DNA of 64,000 nucleotides from assembly GCF_963877135.1 (NCBI RefSeq), contig NZ_CAWNSW010000016.1, forward strand, positions 9,952 through 73,951, in the 5' to 3' direction. Below are positions 52,907-62,600 of this stretch, one piece after another. The position numbers were made by a program, and so were the translations under genes. The notes under the pieces were generated by a model that saw nothing but the letters and a program-made list of their open reading frames with translations, ran no database searches and was not told the DNA's origin. Position 1 is the first letter of the stretch, and every line of letters begins with the position of its first letter. The stretch comes from Stenomitos frigidus_A (GTDB taxonomy: Bacteria; Cyanobacteriota; Cyanobacteriia; Leptolyngbyales; Leptolyngbyaceae).

Positions 52907-54748
52907 TCAACCCGCTTCATGCTGCATCTGGTGATAGTTCCACAGCTTACCGCGCAAGGACAGCAGTTCTTGATACGTGCCTTGCTCAATAATACGGCCT
53001 TGTTCCATTACAACGACCTTATCAGCTCTCATAATTGTTGATAAGCGGTGAGCAATGGCGATGACGGTTCGTCCCACCGACAGATTTTCTAACGACTTTT
53101 GAATCAACCGTTCTGATACCGAATCCAATGCACTCGTTGCCTCATCCAGAATCAAAATCTCTGGATTCCGCAGTAGTGCCCGCGCAATCGCAATCCGCTG
53201 CCGTTGCCCACCCGACAAACGCACACCGCGATCGCCCAATCGCGTGTCTAGCCCCTCTGGTAGTTCTTGAATAAACTCCAAGGCATTGGCTAACTGAGCT
53301 GCTTCTATAACCGCTTTCTCATCAATGCTTTCCATCCCGTAGGCAATGTTGTCGCGCACACTGGCATTGAAAATAAACGTATCCTGACTCACGATCGCCA
53401 TCTTGTTGTGAACAGACGTCAGATCATATTCGCGTAAGTCAGTAGCGTCGAACAAAATCTTGCCACGAGTAGGGTCATAAAAACGAGCAACTAAATCCGC
53501 CAACGTTGACTTTCCTGCACCTGACGCACCTACCAGCGCGATCGTCTTTCCTTTGGGGATCGTCAGCGTAATGTCGCTCAGAACAGGTTCATTGAGAGTA
53601 TGTTCAAAATCAACTGCAACAATCTCAATGGCTTGCTTCAACCCATAAAAGGGTCGGTGGCCGTTCTGGAGGTAATGCTTATCATCCGTCCGCAAAAAGC
53701 GTTCCACATTTTGCACCGCTCCCTGCAGCGCACTCAGCTCTGCAAAACGTCCACTCACTTCCTGCACAGCCGGAGCTGTCCGCATGAGCACAAACACAAA
53801 GGTCAGTAGCGTCGCCACCTGCAAATCACCATTCGGCACATAAATCGTCATGCCAATCACAATGATGCTAATTAAGATGACAATGGCGATCGATTCTGCG
53901 ATGGGTCGCACAGCGGCAAATTGCCTGACTGCCTTCTTCGTTGATGCTGAAACTTCATCAGCCGCACGATAAAAGCGCCGACGCTCAAAATCTTGAGTTG
54001 AGAAGGCTTGCACCGTACGAATGCCATTGATAAATTCAGCCGCGATCGCCGTTAGGTTCCCTCTTGCTGCCGATTCTGGAAAGCTGGCTCCACGAATACG
54101 CGTGTTCAGTGTCGAAATGCCGGCCGCCGCCAAACTGAAAAGCAGCGTTGAGATCAGGGTTAGCTGCCAGGAAATCCTCAAAGACATGGCAGCATACGTG
54201 AGGATGATCGCCAAACGGATGAAAATATTACTCGTTGAGGCAACAAACATCCGCATACCAGCCGTTTCCGAGGTCAGGGTATTTAAAATTTCACCCGCTT
54301 TCACCTGCCCATAGAAGCGCAAACTCAATGACTGTAATTGTTCAAAAATTCGTTTATAAAGGTTATTAATCAGCCTGATGCCGCCAATTTCAGCAGCCGT
54401 GATGCTCAAATAGCTAAACACAACCCGCAACAATGTTGATAAAAGAATCAGTGCCGAGACCCGATATAGCTGATTTAATTTAGACGCATTGACGCCTAGA
54501 ATTGCAGTATCGAACCAATTAATTCCTGTCCGAAAGGGTTCCGCATTGGGATCAACTAGCTTTTGTAGAAAGGCCAATAAGAAGCTAATGCCAAAGCCTT
54601 CAAAAAGAGCCGCTAACAGAGAGAAGACAAGCACTGCCCCTATGATGTGGGGAAACCGTCGAATTTCTCTCAAAATCAGCTGATTGTTGCGCCAGAACCC
54701 GGTGGTTCTGATAATTTGCCGTAAGAGAAGAGGGAGCTGAAGTTTCAT
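52907..54748 (-). CDS. ABC transporter, fused permease and ATPase (MsbA-like exporter)
   Basis: 613 residues. The N-terminal half has six hydrophobic helices (IIGAVLVFSLLAALFEGFGISFLLAFL first). The nucleotide-binding domain has Walker A GASGAGKSTL, signature LSGGQRQRIAIA, Walker B ILILDEATSALD and H-loop AIAHRLSTI. Homodimers of this type flip lipid-linked oligosaccharides, lipids or peptides. The position between the glycosyltransferase island and the exosortase genes suggests export of lipid-linked glycan. Confidence 0.93.
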   Translation of the reverse strand: MKLQLPLLLRQIIRTTGFWRNNQLILREIRRFPHIIGAVLVFSLLAALFEGFGISFLLAFLQKLVDPNAEPFRTGINWFDTAILGVNASKLNQLYRVSALILLSTLLRVVFSYLSITAAEIGGIRLINNLYKRIFEQLQSLSLRFYGQVKAGEILNTLTSETAGMRMFVASTSNIFIRLAIILTYAAMSLRISWQLTLISTLLFSLAAAGISTLNTRIRGASFPESAARGNLTAIAAEFINGIRTVQAFSTQDFERRRFYRAADEVSASTKKAVRQFAAVRPIAESIAIVILISIIVIGMTIYVPNGDLQVATLLTFVFVLMRTAPAVQEVSGRFAELSALQGAVQNVERFLRTDDKHYLQNGHRPFYGLKQAIEIVAVDFEHTLNEPVLSDITLTIPKGKTIALVGASGAGKSTLADLVARFYDPTRGKILFDATDLREYDLTSVHNKMAIVSQDTFIFNASVRDNIAYGMESIDEKAVIEAAQLANALEFIQELPEGLDTRLGDRGVRLSGGQRQRIAIARALLRNPEILILDEATSALDSVSERLIQKSLENLSVGRTVIAIAHRLSTIMRADKVVVMEQGRIIEQGTYQELLSLRGKLWNYHQMQHEAG

Positions 54749-55136
54749 CAGATTATCTGGCTCAGTTTACTAGGAGGTCTAAGCAGTGCCTTCCATTGAC
54801 GCCCTTTCTGCTGGTGTTTCAAGACACTACTCTCTGCTCGCATTTTCGACGCGAATGATCGGTGTCACTCAGACGGAAAACCTGATCAAGCTCAGATGGG
54901 GGTAAGATAACCTGTATCCTGTCAGGCTGTACAAAGATTTTGTTACAGAATCAGGAAGAATACCGGAAAACCTGCATCCTTCTTAGGCTCTTTATACTGC
55001 TCAGAGAATTTGCGGTACACCAAAAACCGGGCTTCCCTCAACCTACAATCGCCCGCCGCTAAGAGGCAGGCTGGATAGGCCTGTTTTTAGTCTGGTATAT
55101 AACGACCAGTCACGTTTCTATCTGTCTCTCTACTTG
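54749..55136. other. Intergenic region upstream of the ABC transporter
   Basis: About 390 bases with the second copy of the repeated segment (54900-55015) and an aaaaaccgggcttcc repeat relative near 55021. It separates the transporter from the exosortase gene, whose stop is at 55137. Confidence 0.5.
54900..55015. repeat. Diverged upstream repeat, copy 2
   Basis: Contains gctgtacaaagattttgttac, agaatcaggaagaataccgg, aaaacctgcatcct and atactgctcagagaattt, aligned with 52505-52615 at roughly seven matches in ten. It lies about 150-270 bases upstream of the transporter start. Confidence 0.6.
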
Positions 55137-56087
55137 CTATTGATCAACGCTAATGGGATGGGGGTCGCGTTTTCGCTGCTTCACGATCGCCATCACCACG
55201 TAGTAATAGATGGTAAAAAGCACGCTAACAAAAATCTGGCTGCCCCAGGAATCGTGCCAAAAATCAAACCAATATTTTCCCCAATACACTGCGGCAACAG
55301 TCACCAACATAATGCGCGGAATATTGAAGACTAACGCCAGCACAGCACCAACGAGCATCAAACCAATGATCTTCAATCGGCTTTGTTTGAGAAACAATCC
55401 TAGAACAAAACTGGCAACCATCATCGTTATTGCCATATCAAAGCCATTGCAGCCCCACCCAATCTGCACGGTGCCATTCGGCAACGAAATATAAATGCCG
55501 TTCAGTACCGCAGGTTGCCCGATCGCTTGTAAGGCAGCAGTACCAGCCCAAGCCATCGATCGCTCTAAGATTTCTGGGGCTGTAAAACTTTGCCAAAGGG
55601 CTCTGGTAATCTCAGCAGGCTTGGGCAATAAGCCCAGACAGATGAGGAAAATAGACACAGGATAGGTGCTGAAGAAACCAACGCCCCAAAGGCTACAGGC
55701 AACGCCCGCCAGAATAATGACGCACACCAACGCCATAATCATGGCTGAAACCATAGCATCAGACCAGGTCATGATCAAACAAACCGGGAAAAAGAGTGCC
55801 CCGCTGACTGTCAGAATCTGCCCTAGCAACTGGTCTTCTTCAGGCGTAGGTTGTGTTTCCAACACGTGGCGCTGCTTCCAAAGTTGATAGCTGCCTAACC
55901 CGATCGCCACTAGTTGCAACATCCCCGATGCTGATCCATGTAGCGATCGCAGCAGCAGTACGCCAAACCAAAACACTAGATAAGCCAGCACAACCGACAG
56001 CCCAAGCAGCACAATCCGGTTAGGGGTTGTTTTCAGCCCTGTTTGCAGTAAGCGCCCAGCAACAGGTCTTATTGTTTGCCATTTCAT
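55137..56087 (-). CDS. Cyanoexosortase
   Basis: A 316-residue integral membrane transpeptidase-like protein. The exosortase triad is visible as Cys in IGWGCNGFDMAITM, Arg in ALVFNIPRIMLVTVAAVY and His in FDFWHDSWGSQIFV. Multiple hydrophobic helices surround these. Exosortases recognise C-terminal PEP/PTPA-CTERM signals, cleave and anchor or release the protein at the cell envelope. The HpsJ-like gene lies five bases upstream, and two PTPA-CTERM genes follow on the same strand upstream. The adjoining polysaccharide genes are the usual setting. Confidence 0.9.
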   Translation of the reverse strand: MKWQTIRPVAGRLLQTGLKTTPNRIVLLGLSVVLAYLVFWFGVLLLRSLHGSASGMLQLVAIGLGSYQLWKQRHVLETQPTPEEDQLLGQILTVSGALFFPVCLIMTWSDAMVSAMIMALVCVIILAGVACSLWGVGFFSTYPVSIFLICLGLLPKPAEITRALWQSFTAPEILERSMAWAGTAALQAIGQPAVLNGIYISLPNGTVQIGWGCNGFDMAITMMVASFVLGLFLKQSRLKIIGLMLVGAVLALVFNIPRIMLVTVAAVYWGKYWFDFWHDSWGSQIFVSVLFTIYYYVVMAIVKQRKRDPHPISVDQ

Positions 56088-56092
56088 AAGAT

Positions 56093-56695
56093 CTAACTTT
56101 TACGCGATCGCATACCATATCGACCCAGGCTAATCAGAGCCAGCCCCACTACCACTAAATTGCCCACCACAGAACTGCCAGTCTTGAAAACGCCTGTTTG
56201 AGCCCCTTGCTTGAGCGAAACAACCTTATCGTCAACCGACTTCGAGGCCTGCTGTAGCTGCTCTGGCGTGATTTTACCGGCTGCTGTAGGGTCAACCTTT
56301 GCCTTATCAATTTGAGATTGCAGTTGCGATGCCTGAGTATTGATGTTTTTCACTGCAATACCGTGTAGCGTGAAGCTATCGCGCACCACAACCACACAAG
56401 ACAGCAGAAAGACAACGCCCAGAACGAGGCTCACCATCGCCAACTGTTTGCGTAACTGCCGTGTTTCTAAGCTGCCGTAGAGCAATAAAGCTGACCCAAA
56501 CAGCAGCACAATACTGCGATCGCCAACCTGTTGCAAAAAACCAACGCGCCACTCTGCACTACCCAATGCTGGCGGCAGTGCCAGAATGAGCATATCAACG
56601 ATGAAACCTGCCACACAGGCAATGCCAACGATGCGACAGAGCGCTTTGCCAGAGTAAGAAGATGCTGGACTATTGGAGAGAGAGGTAGTAGCCAT
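56093..56695 (-). CDS. HpsJ-like membrane protein associated with cyanoexosortase
   Basis: 200 residues with four hydrophobic segments: CRIVGIACVAGFIVDMLILALPP, RSIVLLFGSALLLYGSL, LAMVSLVLGVVFLLSCVVVV and a C-terminal VVGNLVVVGLALISLG before a basic RYGMRSRKS end. A polar helical periplasmic-type stretch (NINTQASQLQSQIDKAKVDP) lies between. It matches the pattern of HpsJ-type proteins that neighbour cyanobacterial exosortases. It sits five bases before the exosortase start, so the two are co-translated. Confidence 0.78.
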   Translation of the reverse strand: MATTSLSNSPASSYSGKALCRIVGIACVAGFIVDMLILALPPALGSAEWRVGFLQQVGDRSIVLLFGSALLLYGSLETRQLRKQLAMVSLVLGVVFLLSCVVVVRDSFTLHGIAVKNINTQASQLQSQIDKAKVDPTAAGKITPEQLQQASKSVDDKVVSLKQGAQTGVFKTGSSVVGNLVVVGLALISLGRYGMRSRKS

Positions 56696-56906
56696 AGTAA
56701 TTAATCAAGACAACGAGAACTTGGCAGACGCTTATTCTTTCCGCGTTTGTACGGTTTGATCAGGGAACTATACAAAAACCTCAAACTCCAACACTAAATT
56801 GGGTCGTGTATTCGATCAACGGGAACCAAATCCTACTACCTCCTGTCTTCAGCAAAGCCATAGTCGTCGTTGTGGTTTGCCACCATCTGCAGCCACTAAA
56901 AAAAGA

Positions 56907-56926
56907 GGCATCTCCAAAGAGATGCC
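56907..56926 (-). terminator. Intrinsic terminator of the first PTPA-CTERM gene
   Basis: ggcatctc-caaa-gagatgcc forms a perfect 8-bp stem. On the minus strand it is followed by a run of seven or more T residues (forward aaaaaaa, 56898-56904). It lies 50 bases after the stop of the gene at 56976. Confidence 0.85.
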
Positions 56927-56975
56927 CCATTGCGAAACAGGTATAACGGTCTTTAGCCCCTAAAGACATTTCCAC

Positions 56976-57617
56976 TTACGCGTCTACACCAGCCTTTTCA
57001 GCCTCCTGCCCTTTGCGTTTGCGCCATGCTGCTGCCCCTAATCCAATCAAACCAGGCAACAGTGCAGGCGTGGGAACTTGATACGTAAACTCATTGAAAG
57101 TAACCAATCTAGTGAGACCACCCAAGGCGCCACCACCCGTATTGGCATTCCTGATGGCAACTGTCGTGAAGCGCTCAAGTGGTGATCCTGCACCAATGTT
57201 AAAGTAATTGCCTGCTCCTGTAAAAGCCGATAGAGCAACACTTTGCGTCGTCAAGGCACCGTTAGTAATGCCGGAGATGTCAAAAAAGATATTACCTTGC
57301 GTTGCTGCAGAACCAAGGAAGAGTAAATTGGCACCAAAGGATGAAATGGGATTGGAGAAGGTAAATGTAGCTGTACTGTTTCTGCCAACTGTGAGACTTC
57401 CCAAAAGAGGAACCCCACCAGAAAGGCTAACACCACCTGATGGTAAAGAACCTGGAATAATTGGCAGGACTGGAGAACCATTGATGGAACCCGATGGGGC
57501 AGCATTTGTTTTGGAAAAAGTAAGTGCATTAGCAGGATTGGCAACTGTCAGCGCAGCGATCGAAAGAGTCGCAACGGCTGCTGTCGCAGACAATGCCTTT
57601 TGGGAGAGTAAGTTCAT
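56976..57617 (-). CDS. PTPA-CTERM sorting protein 1 (exosortase substrate)
   Basis: 213 residues. An N-terminal signal peptide (ALSATAAVATLSIAALTVANPANALTF, cleavage near NALTF) is followed by a Gly/Ser/Thr-rich low-Cys mature region. The C-terminus has the tripartite sorting signal: PTPA in VPTPALLPGLIGLG, a hydrophobic helix (LLPGLIGLGAAAW) and a basic cluster RKRKGQ. It is a surface protein processed by the exosortase at 55137. The function of the mature domain is unknown. It has its own terminator, so it is a monocistronic gene. Confidence 0.9.
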   Translation of the reverse strand: MNLLSQKALSATAAVATLSIAALTVANPANALTFSKTNAAPSGSINGSPVLPIIPGSLPSGGVSLSGGVPLLGSLTVGRNSTATFTFSNPISSFGANLLFLGSAATQGNIFFDISGITNGALTTQSVALSAFTGAGNYFNIGAGSPLERFTTVAIRNANTGGGALGGLTRLVTFNEFTYQVPTPALLPGLIGLGAAAWRKRKGQEAEKAGVDA

Positions 57618-58276
57618 GCGTTTAGCTACCTAAAGTATGTCTGGTGAGATGGTTATGGCACTGCACCCTTAGGCTACCGATGATCAAAAGTACCGATCGC
57701 TTGCTGCGTGGAGACATCAAGAACCACTTTTGAGTGTGCTGTCTAGCAAACTCGATTCTGCAACTAGTACGGTTTTTGGAGCGGGATATCAACGCGGTAG
57801 CGCTGGCAATGCACCGTTGGTAGAAGCAGCACTTTGAACTGAAAGCAGAGCAGGATTAATCAACGCTCAGGATTGAGGCGCACTTAAGAAAACTGGGTTC
57901 CTGAAGGTTCTCTGGATGCTCAATAGCATCGACTCGTGCAGAGCCCTTCTGCATCAACCCTAGACTCTCGTCCTGCTCTCACTAACCTCTCGTCAGTATG
58001 CAGAGCGATGTTTGATCCAGCAAGCAGTTTATGCTTTCTTTACAGAATTTTTGTCGTTTGGGCCTTGTCTTTAAAGTTCTTTCCGTAATCCTGCACATCA
58101 GCCTGTATCAATTCAGCTGATCTACAAAAAATGGGTGATGCCAGCCTCCAGTTTCCTGGTCTAACACCACCCGTTATAGTCTTTGTAAGTATCAACACCG
58201 TCTTAGAAGCTCAGGCGCTTTCTGAAAACGGTTTTACTCCTGGTAGGAATGGCCATGCATCCCTACGTGAGCCTCC
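57618..58276. other. Upstream region of PTPA-CTERM gene 1
   Basis: About 660 bases without a supported gene. It includes the short segment gcggtagcgctggcaatgcaccgttggtaga (57803-57833) that recurs upstream of the second PTPA-CTERM gene. The promoter should lie in its left third. Confidence 0.5.
57803..57833. promoter_or_regulatory. Shared upstream motif of PTPA-CTERM genes, copy A
   Basis: gcggtagcgctggcaatgca followed by ccgttggtaga, about 190 bases upstream of the start at 57617. It is nearly identical to 59291-59320. It could be a regulatory element or simply a relic of gene duplication. Confidence 0.4.
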
Positions 58277-58951
58277 TTAGCTGTTGCCCTCTGCAACCGC
58301 GATCGCCTTCCGCTTCCGTAGCGCTGCAATACCCAAGCCAATTAGCCCAGGCAACAGAGCAGGCGTAGGAATCGATCGACTTCCCGCAATTAGCGAGATC
58401 GAATAGCTGCTGGGACTTGTTAGATCCAGCTGAGAGGTGAATCGACCAAACGCTGCGGTCGAAGTACCATCAACGTTAAAAAAGCCAGTGATGTCGGCAT
58501 CGCCAGTCGCACTGTTGTAGATAAAGCTTGCAAGATCAAAGGTCACAGGAGTCGTTGTAAGAAACCCAGTGAAAATGTCTACACCTGTGATAAAGCTATT
58601 CACAGGAGCGCTAGTCAAGACCCCAGGAGTAGCGCTGGCAGACAGGTTGAGATCCTGAATGCGTGGAAGCGGAGGAACCAAACTGGCGAGGTTGGCACCA
58701 GCAAAACTCCCAGTGCTAGCAGTCACACTGGTGCCTTGCCCACCTGTACCAATGACAGGGAGTGTGAAGCTAAAAAAGTCGAGGGTATTCCCAGCCTTTT
58801 TAACCCCACCACCTGTAAGACCGACAGAATCAAGATTGAGCGCACTGCCAAGTGAGATACTGGCTGCGTGAGCGGGGGATACGGCTAAAGTTGCAGCCGT
58901 TAAGGTTGCAGCGATAGTGGTCGCTGCCAAAAATCCAGCTTTAAGCGTCAT
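58277..58951 (-). CDS. PTPA-CTERM sorting protein 2 (exosortase substrate)
   Basis: 224 residues. The signal peptide (KAGFLAATTIAATLTAATLAVSPAHAAS, cleavage after AHA) precedes a Gly/Ser/Thr-rich mature domain of about 165 residues. The C-terminal sorting signal is IPTPALLPGLIGLGIAALRKRKAIA. The 13-residue core PTPALLPGLIGLG is identical to that of the protein at 56976, while the mature domains differ. It is a second likely client of the cyanoexosortase. Its mature domain matches nothing I recognise. Confidence 0.9.
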   Translation of the reverse strand: MTLKAGFLAATTIAATLTAATLAVSPAHAASISLGSALNLDSVGLTGGGVKKAGNTLDFFSFTLPVIGTGGQGTSVTASTGSFAGANLASLVPPLPRIQDLNLSASATPGVLTSAPVNSFITGVDIFTGFLTTTPVTFDLASFIYNSATGDADITGFFNVDGTSTAAFGRFTSQLDLTSPSSYSISLIAGSRSIPTPALLPGLIGLGIAALRKRKAIAVAEGNS

Positions 58952-59654
58952 AGATTATACCTACCTGAGTGTTGTGTCCGATGTCAGATCGTTTCAACTA
59001 AACTTGGCAGGCTACCGGAGACTACAGAATATGACTGTAGAATTTGGCGGGTCAGGTGAATGAATGACTGAGAAAAGACGATTAACCCGACAGGGTTGTT
59101 CACACATCCTTCGGAATCGCGCCCTGATTGTATCCATTGTGTTAGGTAGACCGTCAAACACCATCGATCCGCGTTTTGCACGTTACGCTGGCGTTAACAT
59201 CTCCCTAAAGTTAGATGTAGTGCTTCTGCTGCCGATTTAATAACTGTCATCATTGACCCATTGTTCTGCCCAGACTGACTAGACAATTGATGCGGTAGCC
59301 TGGCAGTGCACCATTGGTAGACGTGTTTTCGCCCTGTGAACGAGTGAAGTGGCGCTGAGAGATTTGGAGCTTCAGCGTTGTCTTCACTTATTCCCCAGTA
59401 GAGCGAAAAACATTGGAGGGAGTGCCCCCTATTGCAAAGCTTTACAATAGCTTTACACACAAACTCACATTTATGAAGCTGCGTCTTAAGCAATCTCTTT
59501 TGCTTAGGAACAAGAATTTAATCACTCCGACATTTGCTATGGGGGCGCATGGTCGCCTTTGCCTACAACCAATGTGTCGATTTCATTTAATTCACGATCC
59601 TTAGGGGCACAAGTCTTGCGCAGCTACAGGAGTCAGCCTTTTGCCAGAGACCCT
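58952..59654. other. Upstream region of PTPA-CTERM gene 2
   Basis: About 700 bases between PTPA-CTERM gene 2 and the end of the histidine kinase gene. It contains the shared motif at 59291-59320. Short ORFs here lack any domain or ribosome-binding site and are not called. Confidence 0.5.
59291..59320. promoter_or_regulatory. Shared upstream motif of PTPA-CTERM genes, copy B
   Basis: gcggtagcctggcagtgcac followed by cattggtaga, about 340 bases upstream of the start at 58951 and closely matching 57803-57833. Confidence 0.4.
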
Positions 59655-62600
59655 TCAGACCACGCCTAAGAATTTAAGAATGAAGGTCGTTTGGTTGTTG
59701 CTGCTGGCAACGCGGATGGTTGCTTCTAAGCGTTCTGCAAGCTTTTGCACTAGCGTTAAGCCAAGTCCTGTCCCTCCATGCTTCCAGGGGTCGTTGTTGG
59801 GAATGCGGTAGAACTTATCGAAAATACGATCGCACTCGATCGCGGGAATCGTCACACCAGAGTTAGTGACGCAAATTTCTAAGGCGGTCGCCGTGGCGTG
59901 TGCCGATAGTGTAATGGTTTCGCCAGCCGGGGTATATTTGCAGGCATTTTGCAGCAGCTCGGTCAGAATGCGCTCCAGGTAAGCACGATCGGTGGTGAGC
60001 GGTGGTAATTTTTCTGGTAGCTTGATGATCAGCTGCTGCTGTTGCTTCTGCGTACGCTCAAGAAAGGGTTCGGTAATGTGAGCGAGAAAAGGTGGCAACG
60101 CGATCGTGCTCAACAGGAGTGGTTCGACGCCTGCATCGATACGAGCCAGGTCAAGAAGGTCATTGATGAGCCTAATTTCTCGTTGCCCTTCTTCACGCAG
60201 AATGTTGAAATAGCGGTAGATGGGGTTTGCCTCATTGTCCAAGACACCCAGCGGCCGTAGGCTAAGCTCCAGCATTTGGGTGGCCATTTTAATATTGGAC
60301 ATGGGTGTCCGCAATTCGTGCGAAACCGTGCTGAGAAAATCATCTTTGAGCTGGTTCAACCGCTCTAGCTCTTCGACCTGCGCCTGCGCTGCTTGATAGA
60401 GTCGCGACTGACGCAGTGCGATCGCGCATTGATTGGCAACCTGCTGTACCAACCGGATTTCTAGCTCTTCAAAGTGACTGTGGGGTGGCTTGAATAACCA
60501 CATATCCCCCAAAATACCGCGTTCATCCATCAAGGGGCACACCAAAATGCTCGCGCTCTGCTCAATATTGCGTAGTGTCACCAGAGGCGTTACACAGCAA
60601 TGAACGGTTTGACCGCGTATGGCTTGGCGATAAAGGTCAGGATTCTGCTCAAACGGAATCACGACACCCGTAGCAACTGATACCCGTTGGTCAATATATT
60701 CGTAGCAGATGGTGGAAGTGCCTCGCTCCATGTCGTAGAGAGCAGCATCACAGCAATCAATCCCCAACTCGATCGCTAGCGCCTGTACGGCTGTCTGTAG
60801 AATTTGAGTTTCATCCAGACTATCGCGGACGTGATCGGTAATGCGCTTGAGCAGTGCCTCAAACTTCAATGATTGTTGCAGTTGAGCCGTGCGTTCCTGC
60901 ACCTGCAATTCCAAATCAGCGTTGAGGGTTTGCACCTTCTGATAGAGCGCTGCTTGCTGGATGGCGATCGCCAGTTGATCGGCTAGAGCTTGGACAAGTT
61001 CTACTTGTTCGTTTTGCCAATGTGTGATCTTTTGGCTCGAAAGTAAGCTAAAGCTACCCCAAAGTGTGTCGCCGACAATCACGGGTACCAATAGCCATGC
61101 TCCCGGTAGCCGTTGCGCTAGACTTTGGTTGATGTCATCGTCGATATCCGCAACATCCACGATCTGGACGATCTCCCGGCGCTTCAGTTGGGCTGCAAAC
61201 GGATTCCCTACATCAGGAATTTCTAGCCCAAGATCATTGGGTAGGTCGGCTTTCTGCTTATAAATGGCAACATGTCGCCAGCACCCTTGCTCTGGCAAAT
61301 ACTGCACAACGGCAGCTTGATCAATATTCAAGAGTTGAGCAATTTCAGTGGCTGCGGTGGTCAGAATCGTGTGTAAATCCAGAGACTGACGAATGGTTCG
61401 CACGACTCGGCTGATCGCCTGCTCTCGTTCGGCACGCTGCCAGAGTGCAATCTCTGCCTGTTTGCGATCGGTGACATCCACATCCACTCCCAGCATCCGT
61501 ATGGGTGCGCCAGAGGCATCCCGCAGCACATTACCTTTGCTCACCGCCCAACGAAGGCTACCATCGGGCTTCACAAAGCGGAACTCAAGATCATAGGCAT
61601 CACCCTGCTCGACGCTACGGGTGATGCTGGTGGCAACGCGTTCGCGATCGTTGGGGTAGATCATCGCTATCACGGTCTCAAACCGTCCGTTGAAGCTGCC
61701 TGGCTGCATGCCCATCAGCCGTTCCAGACTTTCAGACCAAATAATTTCGTTAGTCGTAATGTTCCAGTCCCAACTGCCCATACGAGCCGCTTTAAAGGCA
61801 AGACGGGAACGCTCTTCACTTTCACGCAGAGCCGCTTCTGCTTGTTTACGATCGGTAATATCGCGCACTAGGAGCAGCACTTCATCCGCTCGATACGGCA
61901 CTACTCTGACTTCCTCAGTCTGAGGTACGTCAGCCACTAAAATCGTTTGCTCGTAAAATTGGATCGCGTTCGTTTCAAGCGCTGTGCTGATAGCATCCAT
62001 GCGTCGCTGCGCCAACTCCTGCGGCAAACTGTCAGACACATGTGTGCCAACAAAATCACCTGTATCGCCAATCACTCTGAAGGTTTTTGTAGCAAGGAAT
62101 TCCAGATAGACGCCATGCTTATCTGCCCGCATGACCAAATCGGGTAGTGCGCTGATCAGCGCCGTCTTATGGGCTTCGCTCTCACGGAGCACCGCTTCCG
62201 ATCGCACGCGATCGCTAATATCGAGATGCATTCCATCGACGATGAGCTCTCCGCGTTTGCCCCGGCAAAACCGAGCATAATCTTTGACCCACACGGCGTC
62301 GCCAGAGGCGGTCACAAGGCGATACTCTAAAGCATTCGCTTCCAGGGTGGCAGCCGCAGCGTTCAAAGCCTCAAGAAAGCGTGCCCGATCGTCTGGATGA
62401 ATGAGTTCAAGTAGGCTTTCTGGATGAGCCATTAAGGTCTGTGGCTCGTGCCCCACCAGTGTCTGATACTGCTCACTGAGAAAGAGGCTAGAAAGGCTAC
62501 CCTCTTGGCTATAGACTGCTCGATAGATCGCACCAGGAAGGTTAGTTGCGATCGCACCGACAAGCTGTTCGTGAAACTTCTCTTCGAGTTGAATTGCCAT

